64,000 nucleotides of DNA from Flavobacteriales bacterium (GTDB lineage: Bacteria; Bacteroidota; Bacteroidia; Flavobacteriales_D; Parvicellaceae): assembly GCA_025210295.1 (NCBI GenBank), contig JAOASC010000026.1, forward strand, positions 62,001 through 126,000. Direction: 5' to 3'. The number at the start of each line of letters is the position of its first letter. Within the stretch, counting starts at the first letter, position 1. Shown piece by piece: positions 1 through 8,413 of the stretch. The translations under genes and the position numbers were made by a program. Under the pieces are notes generated by a model that made no database searches, was not told the DNA's origin, and saw only the letters and a list, made by a program, of their open reading frames with translations.

Positions 1-136
1 TGTTGGTGAGCATGTTGATTAATGAAGACTTTCCAACGTTTGAACGTCCAATAAAAGCATATTCAGGTTTGTTTGGTTTTGGACATTTTTTGTAGTCGGA
101 ATTGCTCATCGCAAATTCAGCAGATGTAATTTCCAT
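1..136 (-). CDS. engB: Ribosome biogenesis GTPase EngB/YsxC, N-terminal part (cut by window start)
   Basis: Reading leftward from the ATG at 136-134, the first 45 residues begin [11 protein letters not shown] and reach the Walker A/G1 motif GRSNVGKSS, then stop at the window edge. The opening MxIxSAEF, followed by about 20 residues and then [16 protein letters not shown], is characteristic of EngB (YihA/YsxC), a Ras-like GTPase that helps assemble the 50S subunit. The family is about 200 residues, so roughly three quarters of the gene lies outside the window. It is divergent from mraZ across a 277-base spacer, and a -7-like element lies 20 bases upstream of the ATG. The G1 motif and N-terminus are seen; the rest is inferred. 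Confidence 0.93.
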   Translation of the reverse strand, partial: MEITSAEFAMSNSDYKKCPKPNKPEYAFIGRSNVGKSSLINMLTN

Positions 137-155
137 GGTGTTGTGTTTTAGTGTG

Positions 156-163
156 CAAATGTA
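156..163 (-). promoter_or_regulatory. Candidate -7 element for engB
   Basis: On the minus strand this reads TACATTTG, an exact match to the Bacteroidetes sigma-A -7 consensus TAnnTTTG. It is placed so that transcription would start about a dozen bases before the engB ATG. No good -33 TTTG was found at the usual 19-21 base spacing, so this rests on one element only. Confidence 0.35.
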
Positions 164-350
164 AGTAAAACTTAGGATTTAGCTGGAGGGAATTTTAAGC
201 TTTCTATTGAGGTGCTAAAAAAAGAAGTTTATCAACATCTCCCCACTTTTTACCACTTTATAAAAATGTTTATTTTTCTTGTTTTTAAAGGGGTTTGTTT
301 TGTTTTTGTTTGTTAAAGTTTGTAAAAGTTATTCACAAATTGTATTATTG

Positions 351-382
351 TGGGGAAATGTGGGTATAAACGTATATTTTTG
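351..382 (+). promoter_or_regulatory. MraZ box (two TGGGN direct repeats) with candidate dcw promoter -7
   Basis: TGGGG at 351-355 and TGGGT at 361-365 are direct repeats separated by five bases. This is the spacing of the TGGGN-N5-TGGGN operator that MraZ binds in E. coli. Ten bases downstream, TATTTTTG (375-382) matches the Bacteroidetes -7 consensus TAnnTTTG. The repeats therefore lie between the -33 and -7 positions, where a bound MraZ could block or modulate transcription of mraZ and the genes behind it. The mraZ ATG is 31 bases further on. The -33 element is unclear. That this is autoregulation is inferred from the known family behaviour. Confidence 0.6.
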
Positions 383-413
383 TATCTGATTAAAACTGAG
401 TGAAGTAAAAATA

Positions 414-872
414 ATGACTGGTTTCATAGGAGAATATCATTGTAAAATCGACGCTAAGGGTAGGTTGCTCTTACCTGCGGAGATGCGCAAGCAATTGTCT
501 GCTGAAGACCAGGGAACTTTTGTTATTTCTAGAGGTGTTGATGATTGTTTGTCTCTGTATCCTATGAGTGAATGGGAAGTAGTGATGGCTAAGCTTCGTA
601 CATTAAATCGTTTTAAAGCAAAGGATAGAAAGTTTGCCCGAATGTTTCAAAAAGGTGCTACGAAAGTAGTCGCTGATTCTAACGAAAGAATACTCTTGCC
701 AAAAGGGTTGTTAGGATGGGCAGGTGTTCAAAAGGAAATTGTCCTTGTTGCTAATGTGGATCTCTGGGAGATTTGGGATAAAACGAAGTATGAAGATCTT
801 ATGGGAGAAGATTGGGAAGACTTTGATCAATTAGCAGCTGAAGTAATGGGCAATTCTGATTTGGATGACTGA
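414..872 (+). CDS. mraZ: Transcriptional regulator MraZ
   Basis: 152 residues, close to the usual MraZ length. Two SpoVT/AbrB-like half-domains are visible, each with the family's signature turn: DAKGRLLLP at residues 13-21 and DSNERILLP at 88-96. MraZ forms a ring-shaped oligomer that binds TGGGN repeats upstream of its own gene and tunes dcw expression; such repeats are present at 351-365. It is the first gene of the dcw cluster and its end overlaps rsmH by eight bases, indicating translational coupling. In the second half the conserved glycine/lysine turn is replaced by SNE, which is common in the second repeat of this family. Confidence 0.96.
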   Translation: MTGFIGEYHCKIDAKGRLLLPAEMRKQLSAEDQGTFVISRGVDDCLSLYPMSEWEVVMAKLRTLNRFKAKDRKFARMFQKGATKVVADSNERILLPKGLLGWAGVQKEIVLVANVDLWEIWDKTKYEDLMGEDWEDFDQLAAEVMGNSDLDD

Positions 873-1773
873 AAATAAATATCATATACCAGTATTATTA
901 AAGGAGTCTGTGGATAACATGATTGTTGATCCAGATGGTGTGTACGTTGATGTGACGTTTGGAGGAGGAGGGCATTCTCGTTATGTGCTTTCTTGTCTGG
1001 GGAGCGGGCGTCTGATAGGTTTTGATCAAGATGAGGATGCAGAACAGAATTTGATAGAGGATGAGCGGTTTACGTTTGTACGTCAGAATTTTGGGTATTT
1101 AAAAAATTATTTAAGAATGCTTCCAGGGGTGTTGCCAGTGGATGGAGTGTTGGCTGATTTGGGGGTGTCTTCTCATCAGTTTGATACTGCTGAAAGAGGG
1201 TTTTCTTTTCGGTTTGATGTAGAGTTAGATATGCGAATGAATCGTGATGTGATGAAAACTGCTAAAGATGTGTTGATGGGGTATGAAGAGAGTGAGTTGA
1301 GGTATGTTTTTAAGGTTTATGGTGAGTTGTCTAATGCTTATAAAATAGCAAAGAGAGTTGTTGGGGCTAGAGAGGAGCGTGAGATAGGAACGATTGGAGA
1401 GTTGAAAGAGTTGATGGCTGGGCTTTATTTACCGCATAAGGAACATACTTTTTTTGCAAAGTTGTTTCAAGCGTTGAGAATAGAGGTTAATGATGAAATG
1501 AAGGTTTTGGAGCGTCTGTTGGAGCAGAGTGTAGAGGTGATAAAGAAAGGGGGGAGGTTCTCAGTAATTACTTATCATTCTCTAGAAGATAGGATGGTGA
1601 AGCGTTTTTTTAAGTCGGGTAATGTTGAGGGGAAACAAGAGAAAGATTTTTACGGGAATTTGATTCGGCCATTTAAAGAAGTGAATCGTAAGCCAATTGT
1701 GCCTTCTGATGAAGAGGTAATTGTAAATAATAGAGCTAGGAGTGCGAAGTTGAGGGTTGCAGAAAGAATATGA
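865..1773 (+). CDS. rsmH: 16S rRNA (cytosine1402-N4)-methyltransferase RsmH (MraW)
   Basis: 302 residues, near the usual 300-315. It transfers a methyl group from S-adenosylmethionine to N4 of C1402 in the P-site region of 16S rRNA. Family motifs are plain: VDVTFGGGGHS (28-38, SAM-binding loop), GFDQD (52-56), ADLGVSSHQFD (97-107), RGFSFR (111-116), LDMRM (121-125), and the C-terminal YHSLEDRMVKRFF. It overlaps mraZ by 8 bases and ftsL by 4 (ATGA), so it is part of one translationally coupled dcw operon. Codons in this gene and the next two often end in G (ttg, gtg, ggg), more than in later genes of the cluster. Confidence 0.97.
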   Translation: MTENKYHIPVLLKESVDNMIVDPDGVYVDVTFGGGGHSRYVLSCLGSGRLIGFDQDEDAEQNLIEDERFTFVRQNFGYLKNYLRMLPGVLPVDGVLADLGVSSHQFDTAERGFSFRFDVELDMRMNRDVMKTAKDVLMGYEESELRYVFKVYGELSNAYKIAKRVVGAREEREIGTIGELKELMAGLYLPHKEHTFFAKLFQALRIEVNDEMKVLERLLEQSVEVIKKGGRFSVITYHSLEDRMVKRFFKSGNVEGKQEKDFYGNLIRPFKEVNRKPIVPSDEEVIVNNRARSAKLRVAERI

Positions 1774-2105
1774 GTGATAAGAAAGTGAAAATATCAAATC
1801 CTATTAAAGGAGTGGTGTCTGGGGAGTTGCTGTTTAAGACAGGGGTTTTTCAGAATCTACCTTTTTTGCTTTATGTCACTTTGTTGATGATTTTGTATAT
1901 CGCTTATGGGTATTATGTAGATGCTACTGTTCATCAATATAGTAAAGAAGAGAAGCGAGCAGAAGAGTTGTATTCGGAGTTGCAGTCTTTAATGGAGGTG
2001 TATGACCAAGAAAGTTTACAGAGTAAAATAGCAGTAGATGTTGAACCGTTGGGGTTGTATGAGTCTAAATATCCGCCTAAGGTCGTTTGGAGAGAAAAGA
2101 AATAA
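1770..2105 (+). CDS. ftsL: FtsL-type cell division protein
   Basis: 111 residues: a short cytoplasmic N-terminus, one transmembrane helix at about 31-50, then a charged helical stretch (about 55-85) that looks like the FtsL/DivIC periplasmic coiled coil, and a short tail. Sequence conservation in FtsL is poor, so the call rests on this architecture and on position between rsmH and ftsI, exactly where ftsL lies in dcw clusters. FtsL bridges FtsQ/FtsB-type partners to FtsW-FtsI at the septum. Its ATG overlaps the rsmH stop (ATGA) and its stop abuts the ftsI ATG with no spacer. Confidence 0.85.
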   Translation: MSDKKVKISNPIKGVVSGELLFKTGVFQNLPFLLYVTLLMILYIAYGYYVDATVHQYSKEEKRAEELYSELQSLMEVYDQESLQSKIAVDVEPLGLYESKYPPKVVWREKK

Positions 2106-4229
2106 ATGAGTGCTAAAAAAGAAAATATTATTAGGGTTTATGTAGTCTATGTGGCTATGTTGCTTTTTGCTTTTTTGATACTTTTTCAAATTGTTAAAGT
2201 TCAGTTTGTGGATGGAGGGGAATTGAAAAAAGAAGCGGAAGGTAGGACATTAGTGATGAAAAGTATTAAGGCGCCTCGTGGAAATATATTTGCCGATAAT
2301 GAACCGAGAACGACACTGGCGTTGTCTGTTCCAAGGTATGATATTTATATGGATTTGATGACAGTTAAGCAAGAGTTGTTTGATGAGGGGATTGAAGCTT
2401 TGTCTGATAGTTTGTCGGTTGTTTTTACACATAAAACAAAGTCAGAGTGGTTAGCTACATTGCGGCATGAACGAGAGGTGGATTCCAATCAGTATTTTAG
2501 AATAAAGTCAAAAATAAAAAACGCTGAATTAAGGAGGTTAAAGACGTTTCCGATTTTTAAAAAAGGTAAAAATAGAGGGGGCTTTATTGTGGTTAGGGAT
2601 ATGAAAAGGGTAAAGCCTTATGATTTGTTGGCTTATAGAACGATAGGTCGTTATAAGGCAATAGAGGAAGATTCGGCTAGAGGGATAAGAGCTGATACGA
2701 TAGCTATAGGTTTAGAAGGTGCATATAATGATTTTCTGGAGGGGCAAGATGGAGAGATGTTGATGAAGAAAATTCGAGGAAATGAATGGAAGCCAGTGAG
2801 TAGTGATTTGTCGTTGGAACCAATTCCTGGAGCTGATGTGTATACAAGTATCGATGTCAATATACAGGATGTAGCAGAAAGTGCTTTGATGAAACAGTTG
2901 CAGGAGCAAAATGCAGAAAAAGGTTGTGTGGTGTTGATGGAGGTTGAAACGGGGTATATTAAAGCAATAGCTAATTTGTCTAAGGGGCAAAATGAAGGAG
3001 AGTTTTATGAGTTGCATAATATGGCAGTGGGTAGAGTCTCTGAACCAGGTTCAACTTTAAAGTTGGCGACATTACTGACAATGTTAGAGGATAATAAAAT
3101 TCGGTTAACTGACTCAGTGGATATGCCAGGGGTGTATCGAATTTATGATCGTGTTTTACATGATAGTAGGCCAGGAGGGTATGGGAGAAATACTATTCAG
3201 TATGCTTTTGAAAAGTCGTCTAATGTCTTCGCAAAATTGGTAGATGATAATTATAGAACTAACCCTCAGGCATATATAGATGGTTTGGTTCGGTTAGGGT
3301 TGAGAAAGCCTTTGGGGTTAGAAATAAAAGGAGAAGGGGTGCCAAAGTTAAAGAATGCAACGGCAAAAGAAGGGTTTTCTGGGGTGACATTATCGTCTAT
3401 GGCGATTGGGTATGAGGTAGAAATTACTCCAATGCAAACATTGGCGTTGTATAACGCTGTTGCAAATGGCGGGAGATTAATGAAGCCGCAGTTTGTTAAA
3501 GAAATTAGAAGAGGAGGTAAGGTGTTAAAGGAATTTGAGCCAGTGGAATTGAAAGCGAAAATAGCTTCAGAGCAAAATATTGCTCTTGTTAGAAAAGCGT
3601 TGGAAGGTGTAGTAGAAAGAGGGACAGCCAAAAACATAAGGGCTTTAGGGTTTAAAATAGCAGGGAAAACAGGTACAGCTAAAAAGTTAGATGAAAATGG
3701 TCGTTACGGGAATAAATATCAAGCTTCTTTTTGTGGGTACTTTCCAGCGGAAAACCCGAAGTATTCATGTGTGGTAGTTATTCAGGGGCCAACTAAAAAC
3801 ATATATGGAGCAGTGGTTTCAGGGACTGTTTTTAAAGAGATTGCGGATAAAGTGTATGCAAGTGGCTTAGATAATTTTAACGAGGTCGCAGAAGAGTCTA
3901 CTAAAATGCCTTACTCTAAAAATGGACTGAGAAGTGATTTGAAAGAAGTCATGGAAAGGATAGGGGTTGAAGTAGATGACCAGTCGGGAGATTATGATTG
4001 GGTAAAGACAATAACGGGTGAACGTTCAGTGAATTTTTATACTAAAAGTGTCGCGAAAAATGTAATGCCAGAAGTCAAAGGTATGGGCTTGGGGGATGCT
4101 TTGTATTTGTTAGAGTCAAAAGGGTTGAGTGTAGAGGTAAAAGGAAGTGGTGTAGTTAAAGCACAGTCAATAGAAGTAGGTAGAGAAGTAGTTAGTGGTC
4201 AATTAGTAACATTAGAATTAGTAGAATGA
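2106..4229 (+). CDS. ftsI: Septal peptidoglycan transpeptidase FtsI/PBP3 with PASTA domain
   Basis: 707 residues. One N-terminal membrane anchor (about 9-31) is followed by a PBP dimerisation domain (about 50-240) and a class B penicillin-binding transpeptidase domain. The active-site triad motifs are all present: S316-T-L-K319 (nucleophile serine), S371-S-N373 and K521-T-G523. The last 55 residues (about 650-707) have the PASTA pattern, starting MPEVKGMGLGDALYLLE, which in other proteins binds muropeptide or beta-lactam-like ligands. The enzyme cross-links septal peptidoglycan together with FtsW, encoded downstream. It directly abuts ftsL and overlaps murE by four bases. Confidence 0.96.
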   Translation: MSAKKENIIRVYVVYVAMLLFAFLILFQIVKVQFVDGGELKKEAEGRTLVMKSIKAPRGNIFADNEPRTTLALSVPRYDIYMDLMTVKQELFDEGIEALSDSLSVVFTHKTKSEWLATLRHEREVDSNQYFRIKSKIKNAELRRLKTFPIFKKGKNRGGFIVVRDMKRVKPYDLLAYRTIGRYKAIEEDSARGIRADTIAIGLEGAYNDFLEGQDGEMLMKKIRGNEWKPVSSDLSLEPIPGADVYTSIDVNIQDVAESALMKQLQEQNAEKGCVVLMEVETGYIKAIANLSKGQNEGEFYELHNMAVGRVSEPGSTLKLATLLTMLEDNKIRLTDSVDMPGVYRIYDRVLHDSRPGGYGRNTIQYAFEKSSNVFAKLVDDNYRTNPQAYIDGLVRLGLRKPLGLEIKGEGVPKLKNATAKEGFSGVTLSSMAIGYEVEITPMQTLALYNAVANGGRLMKPQFVKEIRRGGKVLKEFEPVELKAKIASEQNIALVRKALEGVVERGTAKNIRALGFKIAGKTGTAKKLDENGRYGNKYQASFCGYFPAENPKYSCVVVIQGPTKNIYGAVVSGTVFKEIADKVYASGLDNFNEVAEESTKMPYSKNGLRSDLKEVMERIGVEVDDQSGDYDWVKTITGERSVNFYTKSVAKNVMPEVKGMGLGDALYLLESKGLSVEVKGSGVVKAQSIEVGREVVSGQLVTLELVE

Positions 4230-5689
4230 AATTATTGAAAGATATTATATATAGTGTTAGAATCGAGAATGTGATAGGGTCTACTAATGTGGCTGTAGAG
4301 CATGTGGCTTTCGATTCAAGAGAAGTTGCGCAGTATTCTTTGTTTGTCGCTGTGAATGGAACTCAAGTTGATGGGCATGAGTATATAGCGATGGCAATTC
4401 AAAAAGGAGCAGTAGCTATTGTTTGTGAGGTTGTTCCTGAAGAGCTGATAGAGGGGGTGACTTATATCCAAGTATTAGATTCTTCAAATGCATTAGGAAT
4501 TGTTGCTGCTAATTTTTATGACAATCCTTCAGAAAAAATCAAGTTAGTTGGGGTGACAGGTACCAATGGCAAAACAACATCGGTTACATTAATGTATGAG
4601 TTGTTTCAGTTGTTTGGGGAGCGAGTAGGGCTGATTTCTACAGTGCAAAATAAGATTCATAATGAAGTTTATAAAGCGACACATACTACTCCAAATGCAA
4701 TAGAGTTGAATGCGCTTTTGGCTAAAATGGTTGAAAAAAAATGTACTTACTGTTTTATGGAGGTGAGTTCTCATGCTGTAGATCAAAAGCGTGTGGCAGG
4801 GGTTTGTTTTTCTGGTGGGGTGTTTACAAACATCTCAAGAGATCATTTAGATTACCATAAAACATTTGATAATTATATAGCTGCTAAAAAAGCTTTTTTT
4901 GATGCTTTACCTTCTGATGCATTTGCATTAACAAATGAGGATCATGAGTATGGAGAGGTAATGATGAGCGAGACAAAAGCTAAGGTCCATAGCTATGGTT
5001 TGAATGCGGTTGCTGATTTTAAAGCTAAAATCTTGGAGAATAGATTGGATGGTTCGTTGTTGGTGATTGATGGGAAAGAGGTTTATACAAAACTAATAGG
5101 AAAGTTTAATGCTTACAATGCTTTGGTGGCGTATGCTGTGGGAGTTTTGTTGGGGAAAGAGGAGCTGGAAGTATTGACAATGCTATCGAGTTTAACACCT
5201 CCTGAAGGACGATTTCAACATGTAATTTCAGAAACAGGGGTTATTGCAATCGTTGATTATGCACATACTCCAGATGCATTGGAAAATGTGCTGAATACAA
5301 TTAAAAATATTAGGACAGGTAATGAATTGGTTATTACAGTTGTTGGGTGTGGAGGAGATAGAGATAAAGGGAAGCGACCTTTGATGGCGGAAGTGGCTTG
5401 TCGATTAAGCGATCAGGTTGTCTTTACTTCTGATAATCCCCGAAGTGAAAATCCTGAGACTATTATTCAAGAAATGGAGGCTGGAGTTCCAGCAAAAGAT
5501 TATCGAAAAACATTGTCTATAACGCATAGAAGAGAGGCTATAAAAACGGCTTGTAGTATTGCCAGAAAAGATGATATCATTTTGATAGCTGGTAAAGGAC
5601 ATGAAAAGTATCAAATTATAAAAGATGAAGTTTTAGACTTTGACGATAAAGAAATAGTAATAGAAATTTTAAAAAAATTAAATAAGTAA
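4226..5689 (+). CDS. murE: UDP-N-acetylmuramoyl-L-alanyl-D-glutamate--2,6-diaminopimelate ligase MurE
   Basis: 487 residues, normal for MurE. It adds the third amino acid of the peptidoglycan stem peptide in the cytoplasm, using ATP. Seen: ATP-binding loop G112-TNGKTT118, THTTP (152-156) and EVSSHAV (179-185) of the UDP-MurNAc site, a KK pair at 221-222 where the carbamylated lysine lies, and D403-N-P-R406. The DNPR motif is the hallmark of meso-diaminopimelate-specific enzymes (lysine-adding forms have a different sequence), so this cell should have A1-gamma DAP-type peptidoglycan. ATGA overlap with ftsI; its stop overlaps the mraY start by one base. Confidence 0.97.
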   Translation: MKLLKDIIYSVRIENVIGSTNVAVEHVAFDSREVAQYSLFVAVNGTQVDGHEYIAMAIQKGAVAIVCEVVPEELIEGVTYIQVLDSSNALGIVAANFYDNPSEKIKLVGVTGTNGKTTSVTLMYELFQLFGERVGLISTVQNKIHNEVYKATHTTPNAIELNALLAKMVEKKCTYCFMEVSSHAVDQKRVAGVCFSGGVFTNISRDHLDYHKTFDNYIAAKKAFFDALPSDAFALTNEDHEYGEVMMSETKAKVHSYGLNAVADFKAKILENRLDGSLLVIDGKEVYTKLIGKFNAYNALVAYAVGVLLGKEELEVLTMLSSLTPPEGRFQHVISETGVIAIVDYAHTPDALENVLNTIKNIRTGNELVITVVGCGGDRDKGKRPLMAEVACRLSDQVVFTSDNPRSENPETIIQEMEAGVPAKDYRKTLSITHRREAIKTACSIARKDDIILIAGKGHEKYQIIKDEVLDFDDKEIVIEILKKLNK

Positions 5690-6927
5690 TGTTGTATCAT
5701 TTGTTTGAGTATTTAGCAGAGAATTTTGATTTCCCAGGAGCTGGTTTGTTTGAATATATCTCTTTTAGGGCAAGTTTAGCAATGATTGTATCCTTGTTGA
5801 TCTCAATGGTTTTTGGAGGGAGATTAATCAAGTTGCTTCAACGTCTACAGGTAGGCGAGTCTGTAAGAGATTTAGGGTTGGATGGACAACTTGAAAAAGC
5901 AGGTACGCCAACAATGGGTGGTCTGATTATTCTTGCTGCTATTTTGATTCCAACATTGTTGTTTGCCAAGCTTGATAATATCTATACCATTACGATGTTG
6001 GTGGCTACAGTTTGGTTGGGATTGATTGGTTTTATAGATGATTATATAAAGGTCTTTAAAAAGAATAAAGAAGGTCTAGCAGGAAAGTTTAAAATTGTAG
6101 GACAGGTAGGTGTAGGAGTTATTGTAGGATCATTGCTTTATTTTAATGATGATATTACAGTAAAAGAGAAAGTGTATTTCGAAGATTCTGTATATACACA
6201 AGAGATGGCTGATTTGAGTGATGGAGAGGGGCAGAGTTTCAAGTGGGTAGAGAGTAAATCAACTAAAACAACAATCCCGTTTGTAAAAAATAATGAGTTT
6301 GATTACGCTTGGTTGTTACCAGATAGTTTGAAAGAATATGCTTGGTTGATTTTTATACCAATGGTAATCATTATTGTTACAGCAGTATCAAATGGAGCAA
6401 ACATGACGGATGGTTTGGATGGGTTGGCAACAGGGACTTCTGCGATTATGGGAGTTACCTTGGCAGTGTTTGCTTATTTATCAGGTAATGCCATTTTTGC
6501 TGATTATTTAAATATCATGTATATCCCTAATGCAGGAGAACTGGTAATTTTTATTAGTGCTTTTATTGGGGCTGCAATTGGTTTCCTTTGGTATAATTCA
6601 TATCCAGCAAAAGTGTTTATGGGGGATACGGGAAGTCTAGCGCTTGGAGGTATTATTGCTGTGTTTGCAATAGCAATTCGTAAAGAATTGTTGATTCCAA
6701 TTTTTGCAGTGGTGTTTTTGGCGGAGAATGTTTCAGTAATGTTGCAAGTGGGGTACTTCAAATACACAAAGAAAAAATATGGTGAGGGGAAACGTATTTT
6801 CTTAATGGCTCCATTGCATCATCATTACCAGAAAAAAGGAATTCACGAAGCAAAGATTGTTTCTCGTTTTTGGATTGTGGGAATCATGGCGGCAGTATTG
6901 TCAATTGTAACCTTAAAAATTAGATAA
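5689..6927 (+). CDS. mraY: Phospho-N-acetylmuramoyl-pentapeptide-transferase MraY
   Basis: 412 residues, about ten transmembrane helices. It transfers phospho-MurNAc-pentapeptide from UDP to undecaprenyl phosphate, giving lipid I. Catalytic motifs: FIDDYIK (115-121, the DD pair), NMTDGLDGL (238-246), [10 protein letters not shown] (311-320) and the triple histidine HHH (377-379). It is about 50 residues longer than the E. coli enzyme (360) because of an extra loop at roughly 153-205, between membrane segments; longer MraY forms are usual in Bacteroidetes. The stop of murE (TAA) shares its last base with this ATG. murD follows after three bases. Confidence 0.97.
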   Translation: MLYHLFEYLAENFDFPGAGLFEYISFRASLAMIVSLLISMVFGGRLIKLLQRLQVGESVRDLGLDGQLEKAGTPTMGGLIILAAILIPTLLFAKLDNIYTITMLVATVWLGLIGFIDDYIKVFKKNKEGLAGKFKIVGQVGVGVIVGSLLYFNDDITVKEKVYFEDSVYTQEMADLSDGEGQSFKWVESKSTKTTIPFVKNNEFDYAWLLPDSLKEYAWLIFIPMVIIIVTAVSNGANMTDGLDGLATGTSAIMGVTLAVFAYLSGNAIFADYLNIMYIPNAGELVIFISAFIGAAIGFLWYNSYPAKVFMGDTGSLALGGIIAVFAIAIRKELLIPIFAVVFLAENVSVMLQVGYFKYTKKKYGEGKRIFLMAPLHHHYQKKGIHEAKIVSRFWIVGIMAAVLSIVTLKIR

Positions 6928-6930
6928 AAA

Positions 6931-8286
6931 GTGGCAAGTCGTTCAGGAAATATAGTAATCCTTGGAGGTGGTGAAAGCGGTGTTGGAGCTGCTATTTTAG
7001 CTCAGAAAAAAGGCTTTGATGTGCTTGTTTCGGATAATGGAACGTTAAAGGAAAAGTACAAAAAAGACTTAGATGCTTATGCGATTGAGTGGGAGGAGAA
7101 TGGGCATTCTTTAGATAGGGTGTTTCAGGCTACTGAGGTTATCAAAAGTCCTGGTATTCCAGATACAATTGCTTTAATTAAAGATTTGAGGGAAAAGCAG
7201 ATTCCTGTTGTGTCTGAAATAGAATTTGCAGCACGTTATACAAAAGCAACTAAGGTTTGTATTACGGGTAGTAATGGAAAGACTACAACAACATTAATGA
7301 CATATCATTTGCTGAAGAAAGCGGGGTTGAATGTCGCGGTTTGTGGGAATGTAGGGGAGAGTTTTGCAAGGTTAGTGGCAGAAGAGGAGCATGACTATTA
7401 TGTCATAGAATTAAGTAGTTTTCAATTGGATGGAATGTATGAGTTTAAGGCGGAAATAGCAATTCTCTTAAACATAACTCCCGATCATTTAGATCGCTAT
7501 GATTACAGTATGGATAAGTATGCTGAAAGTAAATTCAGGATTATTCAAAATCAAACAGAAAGAGATTTTTTCATCTTCAATAATGATGATGAGTTAATCG
7601 TAAATAAAATCAACAACAAACAAATAAGAGCTCAGCAATATCCTTTCTCTTTAGAACAACAGCTAGAGAAAGGAGGGTGGCTCGACAACGAACAACAAAT
7701 AAATATATTAACAAACAACAAACAACAACAAACAACAATGTCAATTCACGAGTTAGCACAACAAGGAAAGCACAATGCCTATAATTCAATGGCATCTGGG
7801 ATTACAGGAAGTATCCTGAAAATCAGAAAAGAAATTGTAAGAGAAAGTTTATCTGATTTTCAAAACATAGAACATCGATTAGAGCCAGTGGTAGCTGTTC
7901 ATGGAATCGAATTTATTAATGATTCTAAAGCGACAAATGTAAATTCAACATGGTATGCTTTAGAAAGTATGGATAAGCCTACTATTTGGATCGCAGGAGG
8001 AGTAGATAAAGGGAATGATTATACCATGTTGCATGCATTGGTGAAACAAAAAGTTAGAGGGATTGTCTGTCTAGGTAAAGATAATACGAAATTGAGAGAG
8101 GCTTTTGGTGATATTATAGAAGATATTTATGATGCAACTTCTGCTCAGGAGGCAGTAGGCTTATCGTATAGATTGGCTAAAAAGGGATACAATGTCTTAT
8201 TGTCTCCAGCATGTGCTAGTTTTGACTTGTTTGAAAATTATGAAGATAGAGGGAATCAATTTAAGAAAGCTGTAAGAATGCTGTAA
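6931..8286 (+). CDS. murD: UDP-N-acetylmuramoylalanine--D-glutamate ligase MurD
   Basis: 451 residues from a GTG start three bases after mraY. It adds D-glutamate to UDP-MurNAc-L-Ala. A Rossmann-type N-terminal domain (GGGESGVGAA at 12-21) is followed by the ATP loop I111-TGSNGKTT119, ELSSFQLD (160-167), NITPDHLDRY (181-190), and a C-terminal domain of about 150 residues with NDSKATN (330-336), GGVDKGNDY (356-364) and LSPACASFD (424-432). A CAA-rich, asparagine/glutamine-rich stretch lies at about residues 250-268, between the central and C-terminal domains. A diverged copy of the C-terminal domain alone lies 1.7 kb downstream at 10004-10504. A -7-like TAATTTTG overlaps the stop region (8287-8294). 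Confidence 0.97.
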   Translation: MASRSGNIVILGGGESGVGAAILAQKKGFDVLVSDNGTLKEKYKKDLDAYAIEWEENGHSLDRVFQATEVIKSPGIPDTIALIKDLREKQIPVVSEIEFAARYTKATKVCITGSNGKTTTTLMTYHLLKKAGLNVAVCGNVGESFARLVAEEEHDYYVIELSSFQLDGMYEFKAEIAILLNITPDHLDRYDYSMDKYAESKFRIIQNQTERDFFIFNNDDELIVNKINNKQIRAQQYPFSLEQQLEKGGWLDNEQQINILTNNKQQQTTMSIHELAQQGKHNAYNSMASGITGSILKIRKEIVRESLSDFQNIEHRLEPVVAVHGIEFINDSKATNVNSTWYALESMDKPTIWIAGGVDKGNDYTMLHALVKQKVRGIVCLGKDNTKLREAFGDIIEDIYDATSAQEAVGLSYRLAKKGYNVLLSPACASFDLFENYEDRGNQFKKAVRML

Positions 8287-8291
8287 TAATT

Positions 8292-8405
8292 TTGTGTTTA
8301 TGTAAGTGTTTGTCATTAAGTGTGTTATGCTTTTCTGATGGTGAGAAAGATATAAGCCTTAATGTCAAAGAGCTTTTGGAACAAGGGGCTGATGCTGTAG
8401 TTTAG
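8292..8405 (+). CDS. Possible 37-residue secreted peptide (doubtful)
   Basis: In the 127-base gap between murD and the next lipoprotein gene, a TTG-initiated frame of 37 codons runs without interruption to TAG at 8403-8405. It reads as a hydrophobic cysteine-rich start (CLCKCLSLSVLCF) followed by a soluble tail (DGEKDISLNVKELLEQGADAVV), like a tiny signal peptide plus mature peptide. No ATG start exists, and a candidate -7 element overlaps its first codons, so translation from this TTG is unlikely if that promoter is real. It may be the decayed tail of an older gene. Coding status is a guess from composition only. Confidence 0.18.
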   Translation: MCLCKCLSLSVLCFSDGEKDISLNVKELLEQGADAVV

Positions 8406-8413
8406 GTGAAAAA

